DNA of 34,424 nucleotides from the NCBI GenBank assembly GCA_964418425.1, contig CAYQLT010000027.1, positions 1-34,424 of the forward strand, written 5' to 3'. The notes below the pieces were generated by a model. The model did not search any database. It saw only the letters and a program-made list of their open reading frames with translations, and had not been told where the DNA came from. The stretch comes from CAYQLT01 sp964418425. GTDB lineage: Bacteria > Bacillota > Limnochordia > Limnochordales > Geochordaceae. The translations under genes were made by a program, and so were the position numbers. How positions within the stretch are numbered: the stretch's first letter is position 1; every line of letters starts with the position of its first letter. This document shows positions 15,188-23,286 of this stretch, piece after piece.

Positions 15188-15275
15188 CGCAACAGAGCCG
15201 GCGGCTACACTCGCAGTGAAGCGCTTGCTACCGGGGCCGGGCCTTTGCGGGGGGTGGTGCACCGCGGCCGCATAC

Positions 15276-15965
15276 GTGCTGCTCATTGACGACGACGTCA
15301 AGCTTACGGAGATGCTTCGCCGCGCCCTCACCTACGAGGGGTTCGAGGTGGGCACGGCAGCCTCGGGACCGGAGGGGCTGGCTCTGGCCGCGCAGCGTTC
15401 GCCGGACGTCGTCGTCCTCGACTGGATGATGCCCGGGCTGGACGGCCTTGCGGTCTGCCGCCGGCTGCGGGAGACGGGCGACGTTCCCATCCTGATGCTG
15501 ACGGCCAGGGATGCGGTGCAGGATCGGGTGCAGGGCCTGGAGGCGGGCGCCGACGATTACCTCATCAAGCCCTTCGCCCTCGAAGAGCTGCTTGCGCGCA
15601 TCCGTGCGCTCCTGCGCCGGCGGGCCCGCACAGCCGAAGCGGCGCCGGGATCCTCCGAAATCTTGCGATTTGCCGACCTCACCCTGGACACCGCCGCCCG
15701 GGAGGCGCGCCGGGGCAGCCGCGCCATCACCCTGTCGACCACGGAGTATGAGCTGCTGGAGCTGTTCATGCGCAACCCGCGCCGGGTGCTGCCCCGGGAG
15801 CTCATCATGGAGCGGGTCTGGGGTTACGACTTTCAGGGCGAATCCAACGTCCTCGAGGTCTACGTGGGGTACCTGCGCCGCAAGCTCGAACAGGCGGGCG
15901 AGCCCCGGCTCATCCACACGGTCCGTGGGGTCGGGTACGTGTTGCGGGAAGGCCTCGAGGCATAG
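15276..15965 (+). CDS. OmpR-family response regulator (candidate CopR-like)
   Basis: About 229 residues. The receiver domain begins VLLIDDD, with phospho-acceptor D49 in VVVLDWMMPG and the conserved lysine in YLIKPFA. A winged-helix DNA-binding domain follows (LSTTEYELLELFMRNPRRVL, VYVGYLRRKLE, VRGVGYVL). GTG 15276 is the nearest start that fits the domain, but no clear ribosome site precedes it, so the true start may be slightly upstream. The sensor kinase gene begins 2 bp after its stop and a P1B ATPase follows. OmpR-family regulators bind direct repeats on a 10-11 bp pitch, which fits the repeats found at eight promoters in this window; that link is inferred. Confidence 0.88.
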   Translation: MLLIDDDVKLTEMLRRALTYEGFEVGTAASGPEGLALAAQRSPDVVVLDWMMPGLDGLAVCRRLRETGDVPILMLTARDAVQDRVQGLEAGADDYLIKPFALEELLARIRALLRRRARTAEAAPGSSEILRFADLTLDTAAREARRGSRAITLSTTEYELLELFMRNPRRVLPRELIMERVWGYDFQGESNVLEVYVGYLRRKLEQAGEPRLIHTVRGVGYVLREGLEA

Positions 15966-15967
15966 CC

Positions 15968-17377
15968 ATGTCCATCCGGCTTCGGCTGGCGCTTTGGTAC
16001 GGTGTGCTGCTGGCCGGCCTGGTGCTCGTCTTCGGGGGGCTCGTCTACTCCAGCGTCTACGCCTACCTGCGGGACGATCTGCGATCCAGCACGCGCCGTC
16101 TCGCCGACCACTTCGCCGAGTCGCTTAGGACCTTCGCGGCGGACTCCTCGCTGGAGCCGCTCCTGAAGGCGTTCGACGCCCCTGACACGCTGGTCGCGGT
16201 CTACGATGCCAACGGAAAGCTTTTGGTCCGGTCCGGGTCGACCGCCGATACTCCTGGGGTGCTTGACGCCTTGTCCGCCGACGTCCCCCCGCCCGAGGGC
16301 TTCATCGGGCAGCCTCAGACTGGCTACCGGGTGACGCGCTGGGTGGCCCCGCCCAACCGGCTATCCGAAACGGAGCCGGTGCGGGCAGTGGCCGTGGGGT
16401 GGTTTTCGAGCCGCCGGGCACTGCTCGATCACCTCTTGCGGGTCCTGGCGGGCGGCGCCGTTTTGGCCACGTTGGCCGCCGTGGCGCTCGGATGGGCCAT
16501 AGCAGGGGGAGCATTGCGGCCCATCTCGGCCATGATCGACGCCGCGCGGGCCATTGCGGCCTCACGGGGTTTTGGCCGAAAGCTGCCCGCCGTGCGGCGT
16601 CACGATGAACTGGGCCGCCTGGCTTCCGCCTTCAACGAGATGCTGGCAGCCCTGGAACAGGCCTTTGACAACCAGCGCCGGTTCGTGGCTGACGCCTCGC
16701 ACGAGCTTCGAGCCCCTCTGGCCACCATCCAGGGCAACCTTGAACTCCTGGAGCGCGCGGGCGAGCTGCCCGAGGCGGAACGGCAGGCGATCTGGCAGGA
16801 CATCCGGGACGAGGTGCGTCGCCTGGGCAGGCTGGTGAGCGACCTGTTGTCTTTGGCCCGGGCGGAATCCGGCCAGCCGCTCCAGCGCCGCCCTGTAGAA
16901 CTGGACCGGCTGGTAACCGACGTGCTGCGGGCCATGCGGGTGGAGATGGCGAAGCACCGGCTGTCGGTCGAGCATCTGGAGCCCGTTCGGGTGCTGGGCG
17001 ACCCCGACCGCCTGCGGGAGCTGTTGGTCATCCTGCTGGACAACGCCATCCGCTACACGCCCGAGGGCGGCCGGATCCGGGTGTGGCTCGTTCGAAAGCC
17101 TTCCGGCGCGGGGAGCCACCCGTCGCCAGGCCCGGACGGCGCCGGCCAGGTTGAACTGGCGGTCGAGGACACAGGCATCGGCATCTCGGAAGAGGACCTC
17201 CCCCACATCTTTGAACGCTTCTACCGGGCCGACAAGGCACGCTCCAGGCAGACCGGCGGCACCGGGCTTGGCCTGGCCATCGCCAAGTGGATAGCGGAGG
17301 CCCACGGCGGCCATATTTTCGCGGAGAGCCAGCCGGGCCGGGGGTCGCGTTTTACCGTTCGCCTGCCTGCTACCTAG
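15968..17377 (+). CDS. Membrane sensor histidine kinase
   Basis: A 469-residue orthodox kinase with a first membrane helix at about 7-30, an extracytoplasmic sensor domain of roughly 130 residues, a second helix at about 156-182, HAMP linker, and HisKA with phospho-acceptor H245 in ADASHELRAPLATIQ. The ATPase domain shows the N box DNAIRYTPEGG, G1 VEDTGIGIS, F box HIFERFYR and G2 GGTGLGLAIAKW. The sensor domain has no obvious Cys or His cluster, so the signal is not evident from sequence. Gene order (regulator, kinase, metal ATPase) suggests a metal-responsive system, as in CopRS/CusRS pairs. The start ATG lies 2 bp after the regulator stop. Confidence 0.9.
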   Translation: MSIRLRLALWYGVLLAGLVLVFGGLVYSSVYAYLRDDLRSSTRRLADHFAESLRTFAADSSLEPLLKAFDAPDTLVAVYDANGKLLVRSGSTADTPGVLDALSADVPPPEGFIGQPQTGYRVTRWVAPPNRLSETEPVRAVAVGWFSSRRALLDHLLRVLAGGAVLATLAAVALGWAIAGGALRPISAMIDAARAIAASRGFGRKLPAVRRHDELGRLASAFNEMLAALEQAFDNQRRFVADASHELRAPLATIQGNLELLERAGELPEAERQAIWQDIRDEVRRLGRLVSDLLSLARAESGQPLQRRPVELDRLVTDVLRAMRVEMAKHRLSVEHLEPVRVLGDPDRLRELLVILLDNAIRYTPEGGRIRVWLVRKPSGAGSHPSPGPDGAGQVELAVEDTGIGISEEDLPHIFERFYRADKARSRQTGGTGLGLAIAKWIAEAHGGHIFAESQPGRGSRFTVRLPAT

Positions 17378-17403
17378 ACGTCGAAGGGCAGGGGGAGCAA
17401 ACG

Positions 17404-19839
17404 ATGGACTCGGTCGTTCTAAGCATTCCGGAGCCACTGCGCACGGGTGACGCAACGGCCCTTGAGCGCTTCCTGCTGCGCCAGCCGGGCGTCCATCACG
17501 CCGAGGTGAACCCCGTCAGCGGCGCCCTGACGGTTCACTACGACGACTCCCGGCTCAGCCGGCAGCGCCTTCAGCAACTCGTTCGGGAGTGCGGCTACCA
17601 CTGTGCCGGGCGGGTGGTGCCGCACCACCTGTGCCCGCCGGACGGAGAGGCCACGGCCACGCCGCATGTTCATGTTCCGGCGGATCAGCACGCGGTGCGG
17701 CCCATGCCGGCTGGCCGTGCCGTTCATGAGCACCTTGCCACTCCCACCGAAATGGAGCATATGGCCCACGAGATGGGCCACGCCCCCGGCATGTCCATGG
17801 AGGCCATGGTGGCCGACATGCGGCGCCGGTTCTTCGCTGCCTTCCTGCTGGCCATCCCGGTGACGCTCTACTCTCCCATGGCCATGGAGCTGTGGGACTT
17901 GAGGCTGCCGGTGCCCTTCGGCATGGACCGGGGTCTGTTCCTGTTCCTTCTGACCACGCCGGCCGTGCTGTACAGCGGTCAGGTGTTCTTTGTCGGCGCC
18001 TACCGGGCGCTGAAAAATCGTGTGCTCAACATGGCGGTTCTGGTCAGCCTGAGCGTGCTGGCCGCCTATGTCTTCAGCGTCGGCACCACGTTCTTTTTCA
18101 AGGGCGAAGTATTTTACGAGGCGGCCGTCGTGCTTCTGGCGTTCGTGTTGTTCGGCCACTGGATGGAGATGCGGGCCCGCTCCCGGGCGTCGGCGGCCAT
18201 CGAGAAGCTCCTCAACCTGGCGCCGCCCAGGGCCCGGGTGATCCGGGACGGCCAGGAAGTGGAAATCCCCACGGCGGAGGTGCGGGTGGACGACCTGGTG
18301 GTGATTCGCCCCGGGGATAAGATTCCGGTGGACGGCGTCGTCGTCGAAGGGGAGTCCAGCGTCGACGAGTCCATGCTCACCGGCGAGTCGCTGCCCGTGC
18401 CCAAGAGGCCCGGCGACGTGGTGGTGGGCGCCTCCATCAACAAGACAGGGACGCTGAAGTTCCGGGCGACGCGAGTCGGCGCCGATACGGCACTGGCGCA
18501 GATTGTCAAGCTCGTTCAGCAGGCCCAAACGTCGAAGGCGCCGGCGCAGCGCATGGCCGACCGCGCCGCCCAGTGGCTGGTGGCGGCGGCGGTGGTCTTC
18601 GGCGTGCTGACCTTCGTCGGCTGGTACGTGTGGCCGGGCAGTGCCTCCCTCGTCTTCGCACTGACGCTCGCCATCACGGTGGTGGTCATCGCCTGCCCGG
18701 ACGCGTTGGGACTCGCCATCCCCACCGCCATCATGGTGGGGACCGGGCTGGGGGCCGAACGTGGCATCCTCTTCAAGAACGCCACGGCCCTGGAGCAGAC
18801 GGCAGGCTTGCAGGCCGTCATCTTCGACAAGACCGGCACCCTGACCAAGGGCGAGCCTGCGGTGGTGGAGGTGTCCCTCATCGGCGAGGGCACGGGCAAC
18901 CCTTCGGGGGATCGGCCCCGGGTGGCCGAGGGGGACCTGCTGCGGCTGGCCGCCGCCGTTGAGCAGGGATCGGAGCACCCCCTGGCAGAAGCCATTTTGA
19001 AGCGGGCCCGGGAGACAGGCATCGAGGTACCCCCTGCCGAGGAGTTTGAGGCGGTGCCGGGACAGGGGGCCCGGGCACGGGTCGAGGGGCACGAGGTGCT
19101 GGTCGGCAACCTCAAGCTGCTCGAGCAGCGCGGCGTGGATGCAAGTAGCGTCGCGGCGCTAACGGAGCGCGCCCGGCAACTCCAGGGAGCCGGGCGCACG
19201 GTCGTTTACGTGGCGGTCGACGGCCGGGCGGCCGGCGTGATGGCCATCGCCGACGCCATCCGCGACACAGCCAGGGAGGCCGTACGCAGGCTGCGGGAGA
19301 TGGGCATTGAGGTGGCCATGCTCACCGGCGACAACCGCGCCACGGCCGAACGCATCGCCGGGGAACTGGGGATTGAAACCGTCTTTGCGGAGGTGCTGCC
19401 TGCCCAGAAGGCCGACCAGGTCAAGGAGGTACAGGCACAGGGCCGGCGGGTGGCGATGGTCGGGGACGGCATCAACGACGCCCCGGCCCTGGCACAGGCC
19501 GACGTGGGGATTGCCATCGGGGCGGGCACGGACGTGGCGGTGGAGACGGCTGACGTGGTGCTCATGCGGTCCGATCCCATGGACGTGGCCACGGCCATCG
19601 CCATCTCCCGGGCGACGGTCAACAAGATGCGCCAGAACCTCTATTGGGCCGCCGGCTACAACGCCGGGGCCTTCCCCCTGGCGGCGGGGGTCTTTTACCC
19701 AAGCTTCGGCCTGCTGCTGCGGCCGGAGATTGCGGCGTTGTTGATGTCGGGAAGCTCGCTTCTTGTGGCCATCAACGCGCTGTTGCTGCGGCGGGCCAGG
19801 CTCCCGTCTCCCGCCCCGTTGCAGGCCAGCGGGACCTGA
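17404..19839 (+). CDS. P1B-type heavy-metal ATPase with a CPD motif
   Basis: An 811-residue metal-transporting ATPase. Residues 7-69 have the fold pattern of a heavy-metal-associated domain but lack CxxC. A His/Met-rich stretch follows (about 75-140: HVHVP, HEH, MEHMAHEMGH, MSM). The core has TGES, phosphorylation site D475 in DKTGTLTKG, SEHPLAEAI, MLTGDN and GDGINDAP. The transmembrane motif is C431-P432-D433 instead of CPC, CPH or SPC, so metal choice is uncertain; copper is favoured by the context and by the His/Met-rich N-terminus known from CopB-like pumps. GGGGGAG before ATG 17404 sets the start. Co-transcribed with the regulator and kinase (26-bp gap). Confidence 0.9.
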   Translation: MDSVVLSIPEPLRTGDATALERFLLRQPGVHHAEVNPVSGALTVHYDDSRLSRQRLQQLVRECGYHCAGRVVPHHLCPPDGEATATPHVHVPADQHAVRPMPAGRAVHEHLATPTEMEHMAHEMGHAPGMSMEAMVADMRRRFFAAFLLAIPVTLYSPMAMELWDLRLPVPFGMDRGLFLFLLTTPAVLYSGQVFFVGAYRALKNRVLNMAVLVSLSVLAAYVFSVGTTFFFKGEVFYEAAVVLLAFVLFGHWMEMRARSRASAAIEKLLNLAPPRARVIRDGQEVEIPTAEVRVDDLVVIRPGDKIPVDGVVVEGESSVDESMLTGESLPVPKRPGDVVVGASINKTGTLKFRATRVGADTALAQIVKLVQQAQTSKAPAQRMADRAAQWLVAAAVVFGVLTFVGWYVWPGSASLVFALTLAITVVVIACPDALGLAIPTAIMVGTGLGAERGILFKNATALEQTAGLQAVIFDKTGTLTKGEPAVVEVSLIGEGTGNPSGDRPRVAEGDLLRLAAAVEQGSEHPLAEAILKRARETGIEVPPAEEFEAVPGQGARARVEGHEVLVGNLKLLEQRGVDASSVAALTERARQLQGAGRTVVYVAVDGRAAGVMAIADAIRDTAREAVRRLREMGIEVAMLTGDNRATAERIAGELGIETVFAEVLPAQKADQVKEVQAQGRRVAMVGDGINDAPALAQADVGIAIGAGTDVAVETADVVLMRSDPMDVATAIAISRATVNKMRQNLYWAAGYNAGAFPLAAGVFYPSFGLLLRPEIAALLMSGSSLLVAINALLLRRARLPSPAPLQASGT

Positions 19840-19847
19840 CGGCCGGG

Positions 19848-19889
19848 GGCCAGGAGCAGTGCGCCGCGGCCCATCACCCGCGCCTGGCC
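19848..19889. terminator. Weak inverted repeat between convergent genes
   Basis: GGCCAGG (19848-19854) and CCTGGCC (19883-19889) can pair in the 78-bp gap between the ATPase gene and the convergent HMA-like gene. No T tract; low support. Confidence 0.3.
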
Positions 19890-19917
19890 GGGGTCCGGCG
19901 CGGTCGTTCGCCATCAC

Positions 19918-20151
19918 CTAGCGAGAGGAGTGGTCTGCGGCCAGGCCGAACTGACGAAGCACGGCCAGGATGGGACGCAGGGCCGGCACTTCCGGATGGT
20001 AATCCACATAGACGGTCTGCGTCACGGGATTGACCGCCGCCCGCAGCACGCCGGGGATCCGGCAAAGCGCTCTCTCCACAGCCGCCGCCGTCGAGGGACA
20101 ACTCAGACCCTGCACCGGGAAGCTCAGGTGTTGCACCCCGATCGGTCTCAT
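19918..20151 (-). CDS. Degenerate CopZ-like heavy-metal-associated domain protein
   Basis: A 77-residue single HMA domain: SFPVQGLSCPSTAAAVERAL, then GVLRAAVNPVTQTVYVDY. The normal GMxCxxC is reduced to GLSC18-PS-T21, so only one of the two copper-binding cysteines remains; C30 is elsewhere. GGGGGGTGG lies before ATG 20151. The neighbouring P1B ATPase also has an HMA domain without CxxC. Last gene of a three-gene unit (exported protein, b6-like cytochrome, HMA protein) driven by an 11-bp-repeat promoter. It may bind metal with one Cys, bind haem or act structurally; these are guesses. Confidence 0.8.
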   Translation of the reverse strand: MRPIGVQHLSFPVQGLSCPSTAAAVERALCRIPGVLRAAVNPVTQTVYVDYHPEVPALRPILAVLRQFGLAADHSSR

Positions 20152-20201
20152 CGCGCCACCCCCCTACCGCAACCCTCACAGGATGGCGGCTGACCCGTCA
20201 T

Positions 20202-21293
20202 CTAGTCGCCCATGCCGATGTGGGCTGCCGGGGGCGTGAGCCAGGCGTACAGCCCGAGCGCGACTATGACGAGAATGACCAGGCTCGCAGCCCCGAGCAC
20301 CCATCGGCGGTCTCGAAAGGCGGCTGACGGTGCGCGATCCACGAAGGGAACGGCAATGAGCAGGAGTTCCAGCAGGACGACGGCCCAGAAGAGGGCCCGC
20401 ACCCCCAGCCAATTCTCGATGGCGAAGATGGGAAGAAACGGCCAGGGTGGCTTGGTCACCTCGATACCAGCCACGGGTTCCGGCCCGATGGCAGCCGGCA
20501 GCAGCACCGACAAGACCAGCACCACGCCCAGGAGTATGTAACCGTAACCGGAGAGCTTCCTGAGATGCCACGCAAAGGTGCTGGACGGCTCGCCGCCGTG
20601 CCCGGCCTTCGCTTGGATGGTGGGATTCTGCCACGGAAGGGCCGAAATGCCGTGCTGTTTGATGAGAAAGAGATGGGCCACGAGGAGCAGACCCAGCAAG
20701 AGCGGAAGGATGCTGACGTGGCTTACGTACAGTCGCACCAGCAGAGGCGTGGTTTGCGCAAAGCCCTCGGAAAACCAGGCGCCCAAACGGCCCAGCAACT
20801 CAGCGATAGAGAGGTTGTGCTGCAGCCCCTCGAAGCCTTCCTGGTCCCACTTGAGGATCGTGCCGGTGAAGTAAAATGCCATGACCACCGAAAAAAGCCC
20901 GACGCCCACCAACCAGTTGGCCTCACGGGGCCGGCGGTAGGAGCCCCAGAAGAGCACGCGCAGCAGGTGCAGGGCCAGCGTCGCGATGATGAACTGTGCC
21001 GCCCAGAAGTGGATGCTGCGCAGCGTGCTTCCGGCAAAAACCGAGGTGATGAGCCGCCGGATGCTGTGGTTGGCATGCTCAGGATCGGGAGTGTAAAACT
21101 GGGCCAGCAGGATTCCGCTGGCAATGGCGATGACGAGCCCGATCAGGGTCAGCCCGCCCAGCATGTAGCTGAGGCGGTTCGCGTGGGCCGGAACCTCGTA
21201 GGTCAGGCTGTGCAGCGCCAGCCGCTCTGAAATGGCGGCCCACACGCCCTGCGCCTTGTGCCCGTGCTGTGCTGTAGGCGATGACGAGGCCAT
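20202..21293 (-). CDS. Cytochrome b6-like membrane protein with fused C-terminal helices
   Basis: A 363-residue diheme cytochrome b. The four haem ligands are H95, H109, H192 and H207; the 14 and 15 residue spacings are the b6-type pattern. After the four-helix b6 core come about three more helices (GYGYILLGVVLVLSVLL, NWLGVRALFWAVVLLELLL and a last one), equivalent to subunit IV. The b6 cysteine that binds haem c-n (YCLGG) is methionine here (SYMLGG, M44). There is no Rieske protein or cytochrome c gene in the window. AAGGGGG lies 7 bases before ATG 21293. Transcribed with the upstream membrane-anchored protein and downstream HMA protein. Confidence 0.88.
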   Translation of the reverse strand: MASSSPTAQHGHKAQGVWAAISERLALHSLTYEVPAHANRLSYMLGGLTLIGLVIAIASGILLAQFYTPDPEHANHSIRRLITSVFAGSTLRSIHFWAAQFIIATLALHLLRVLFWGSYRRPREANWLVGVGLFSVVMAFYFTGTILKWDQEGFEGLQHNLSIAELLGRLGAWFSEGFAQTTPLLVRLYVSHVSILPLLLGLLLVAHLFLIKQHGISALPWQNPTIQAKAGHGGEPSSTFAWHLRKLSGYGYILLGVVLVLSVLLPAAIGPEPVAGIEVTKPPWPFLPIFAIENWLGVRALFWAVVLLELLLIAVPFVDRAPSAAFRDRRWVLGAASLVILVIVALGLYAWLTPPAAHIGMGD

Positions 21294-21330
21294 GCTGCGA
21301 CCCCCTTCGGACGCGTCGGCAACTCTCCGC

Positions 21331-21855
21331 TCATGGAGCGTGGCGCTCCCCCGCCCTGGCGATGATCAGGCCGCCGATGGCGATGAGCGCCGCCCCGAAG
21401 CCCAGGAACCCCACTTCGAGCGGGGTTCCGGTGAACTTATGGGTGAATGGCTCCCACATGGTGGCCCCCTGCCCGTTCAGAGGCTCCAGGTCCGCACGAA
21501 CCCCCTCCGTGCGTGCCGCCGGGAGGAGGGCCTGGCGCAGGTTGGTCACCGCTTCGTCTCGCCGGCCGGAACGCAGCGCCTGCTGTGCCCTTTGCACGGC
21601 GGCGACGTCGAGGACATCCGCCACGCTCGAAGCCGGCTCTCCCGGCTCTTCTGCCCGCTCAAGCACCTCCGCCAGCAATTCTCCCGCCAGCTTCTCGTTG
21701 GGCGGGCTCACGCTCAGGGCCGTGATCGCCTGACGCACCGCGGTGGCCGGGTCGGCAGGCTCCGCCTCCTCGCCCCCGTGAGCCAGCGCGCCTCCCGCCA
21801 GGAGCGCGACCAGGGCGAACGTAGCCAGCCACCTCGACAGAAACCGCACTTGCAT
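21331..21855 (-). CDS. Exported, C-terminally membrane-anchored protein of unknown function
   Basis: A 174-residue protein with a signal peptide (RFLSRWLATFALVALLAGGALA) that would release a mature end beginning HGGEEAE, a helical domain (about 45-115), and a C-terminal membrane helix (VGFLGFGAALIAIGGLIIA). The N-terminal histidine after cleavage could ligate a metal. AAGGGGGGAG before ATG 21855 fixes the start; the longer frame runs into the promoter. Being first in the unit with the b6-like cytochrome, it may be a cytochrome-associated periplasmic-side subunit. No family recognised. Confidence 0.75.
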   Translation of the reverse strand: MQVRFLSRWLATFALVALLAGGALAHGGEEAEPADPATAVRQAITALSVSPPNEKLAGELLAEVLERAEEPGEPASSVADVLDVAAVQRAQQALRSGRRDEAVTNLRQALLPAARTEGVRADLEPLNGQGATMWEPFTHKFTGTPLEVGFLGFGAALIAIGGLIIARAGERHAP

Positions 21856-21879
21856 TGCTTCTCCCCCCTTCCGGTGGCA

Positions 21880-21932
21880 AGCGTACCAATGCTCGCTTAG
21901 AGAGACGTGAAAGAAAACTGAAAGAGAGGTAA
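21880..21932 (-). promoter_or_regulatory. 11-bp-repeat activator promoter of the cytochrome b unit
   Basis: Minus-strand half-sites lie at plus-strand triplets 21930, 21919, 21908 and 21897 (CTTACC, CTTTCAG, CTTTCAC, CTCTAAG), exactly 11 bp apart. The -10-like TACGCT (21885-21880) begins 15 bp after the last half-site core. Confidence 0.72.
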
Positions 21933-22014
21933 GTTCGGCGACCGGGGTCGCGTCGCCCCATCCACGCAAGCCGTGGACAGCGTCCGTGGCAAGAGTCGGC
22001 CCGCCTCAGTACAT

Positions 22015-22047
22015 CTGGCCCCGGCGGGCAGCACCCGCCGGGGCCAG
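22015..22047. terminator. Perfect 14-bp hairpin after the cupredoxin gene
   Basis: CTGGCCCCGGCGGG, loop CAGCA, CCCGCCGGGGCCAG. It lies 21 bp beyond the stop of the cupredoxin gene and before the cytochrome unit promoter. No T tract. Confidence 0.65.
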
Positions 22048-22067
22048 CGGCTTCGGCGCCAGCCAGG

Positions 22068-22499
22068 CTACCCCTTGACGACGATCTTGCCTGTCATGCC
22101 GAGCTGGGCATGGCCGGGCACCGTGCAGATGAACTCGTACTCGCCGGGCTCGTCAGGTGCCCTGAAGCTCAACACCCGCTCCTGGCCGGGGTCCAGCAGG
22201 CCAGTGTTCGCCTGAAGGCTGCCAATGCTGAAATCGTGCGGGCTCAGCGGGCCGACGTTGATGAACTTGATGGCCACCAGCTGCCCGGGTTTTACCTCTA
22301 AGGCCGCCGGCTCGAAGTGAAACTTCAGCCCGGCGTCGGTGGCCACCACCACGAGCTGGGGCTCGCGCGCCTTCATGGCCTCGGCGAAGTCCCGGGAGGC
22401 GGTCTGCATACGCGCTGGTTCTCTAACCCAATAGACCGCAAGGAGCGCCATCAGTGCCCAGAGCAATGCCGTCGCGATGACGTAGGTCCGGTTTCTCAC
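22068..22499 (-). CDS. Membrane-anchored blue copper (plastocyanin-like) protein
   Basis: A 143-residue protein with one N-terminal helix (about 6-24) as anchor or uncleaved signal and a cupredoxin domain. All type-1 copper ligands are present: H88 (PHDF), C125, H130 and M135 in FICTVPGHAQLGM. It should be an electron carrier or copper-binding protein on the outer face of the membrane. Start is GTG 22499, preceded by GAGGGGAC. Unlike most neighbours it has a plain sigma-A promoter (22553-22581) and no 11-bp repeats, so it seems to be made constitutively. It could accept electrons from the adjacent b6-like cytochrome. Confidence 0.88.
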   Translation of the reverse strand: MRNRTYVIATALLWALMALLAVYWVREPARMQTASRDFAEAMKAREPQLVVVATDAGLKFHFEPAALEVKPGQLVAIKFINVGPLSPHDFSIGSLQANTGLLDPGQERVLSFRAPDEPGEYEFICTVPGHAQLGMTGKIVVKG

Positions 22500-22552
22500 G
22501 CTGTCCCGTCCCCTCGATTTGCCATTGAGGCCCGGTTCCCCCGGCCTGCTTA

Positions 22553-22581
22553 TATATAGCCGTGGCCAGGCTCGTCCTCAA
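22553..22581 (-). promoter_or_regulatory. Sigma-A promoter of the blue copper protein
   Basis: Minus-strand TTGAGG (22581-22576), 17-bp spacer, TATATA (22558-22553). Confidence 0.75.
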
Positions 22582-22626
22582 GCTGCACCGCGTCGACGCG
22601 CTTACGTCCAGGCAGGCTCCGGGCCG

Positions 22627-22917
22627 TCAATGCATGTGCCCTGCGTGATGCTCCCCTGGCTTGGCCCGGGCTCCGAGGAGTTGGAGGCCATACCCCAGGA
22701 TCAGGCCTCCAAGCAAGCCGCCGATGACGTTGAACCCTCCGACCACCCACCACCACTCACCCAGGAGTCTCCCGCCGATGTAGACCCCCACTAGCGACGC
22801 TCCCAGCAACCCCCACCATCCACCCGGCGCTTTCTTCCCACCGAAAGCTGCGTATGCTGGCAGAAGCGACGCCAGCACCACCACGATCACGAACGTCAGC
22901 CACCCGCCTCCATCCAT
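22627..22917 (-). CDS. Small membrane protein with His/Met tail
   Basis: A 96-residue protein with three predicted helices (about 5-24, 32-52 and 58-82; rich in Gly and Trp) and a C-terminal tail EHHAGHMH that looks like a copper-binding site. ATG 22917 is preceded by GGGGGT. It is a single-gene unit with its own 11-bp-repeat promoter, divergent from the FAD oxidoreductase gene. No family recognised; a metal-sensing or metal-transfer role is inferred from tail and regulation. Confidence 0.75.
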   Translation of the reverse strand: MDGGGWLTFVIVVVLASLLPAYAAFGGKKAPGGWWGLLGASLVGVYIGGRLLGEWWWVVGGFNVIGGLLGGLILGYGLQLLGARAKPGEHHAGHMH

Positions 22918-22952
22918 ACCGTGATACCCCCATTCGGCCGTGAGGCCATGAT

Positions 22953-22978
22953 GACCATCCGGTTCGATTCGGATGGTC
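22953..22978 (-). other. Hairpin in the 5' leader of the small His/Met protein gene
   Basis: GACCATCCG, 8-nt loop, CGGATGGTC: a perfect 9-bp stem between the predicted start point (about 22988) and the ATG at 22917. Possible RNA stabiliser or regulator site. Confidence 0.45.
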
Positions 22979-22994
22979 GGCTGCTTCCATCTTC

Positions 22995-23047
22995 AGGGTA
23001 GCATTGCTCCCTTAGAGCCGAATGAAAGGAACCCAAGAAATTGCTGA
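22995..23047 (-). promoter_or_regulatory. 11-bp-repeat activator promoter of the small His/Met protein
   Basis: Minus-strand half-sites at plus positions 23045 (CCTCAG), 23034 (degenerate), 23023 (TTTCAT) and 23012 (TCTAAG) keep the 11-bp pitch. The -10-like TACCCT (23000-22995) begins 15 bp after the last core. Confidence 0.62.
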
Positions 23048-23200
23048 GGAGGACGCCCCCGCTCTTCCTTTTCTAACCGTCGCCGGGCCCGATGGGCCAG
23101 GTTCCCACCACCAGCCCGGCCCCCCATGGGCCGGCCCTGTAGCGGATGCGATGAGCGTACGGCGTGAGGGGCCGAGGAAACATCCCGATCTTGCGCGGCC

Positions 23201-23255
23201 TCTAAGCCAACTCTCAGTCTCCTTTCACCCGGCTTTCAGACGTTTCACCCATGCT
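23201..23255 (+). promoter_or_regulatory. 11-bp-repeat activator promoter of the FAD oxidoreductase
   Basis: Half-sites CTCTAAG, CTCTCAG, CTTTCAC and CTTTCAG have cores at 23203, 23214, 23225 and 23236. The -10-like CATGCT (23250-23255) begins 15 bp after the last TTCA. This places the ATG at 23251 inside the promoter and supports GTG 23287 as start. Confidence 0.7.
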
Positions 23256-23286
23256 AGAGGTAGCACCACGGAGGAGATTGTCGGCA

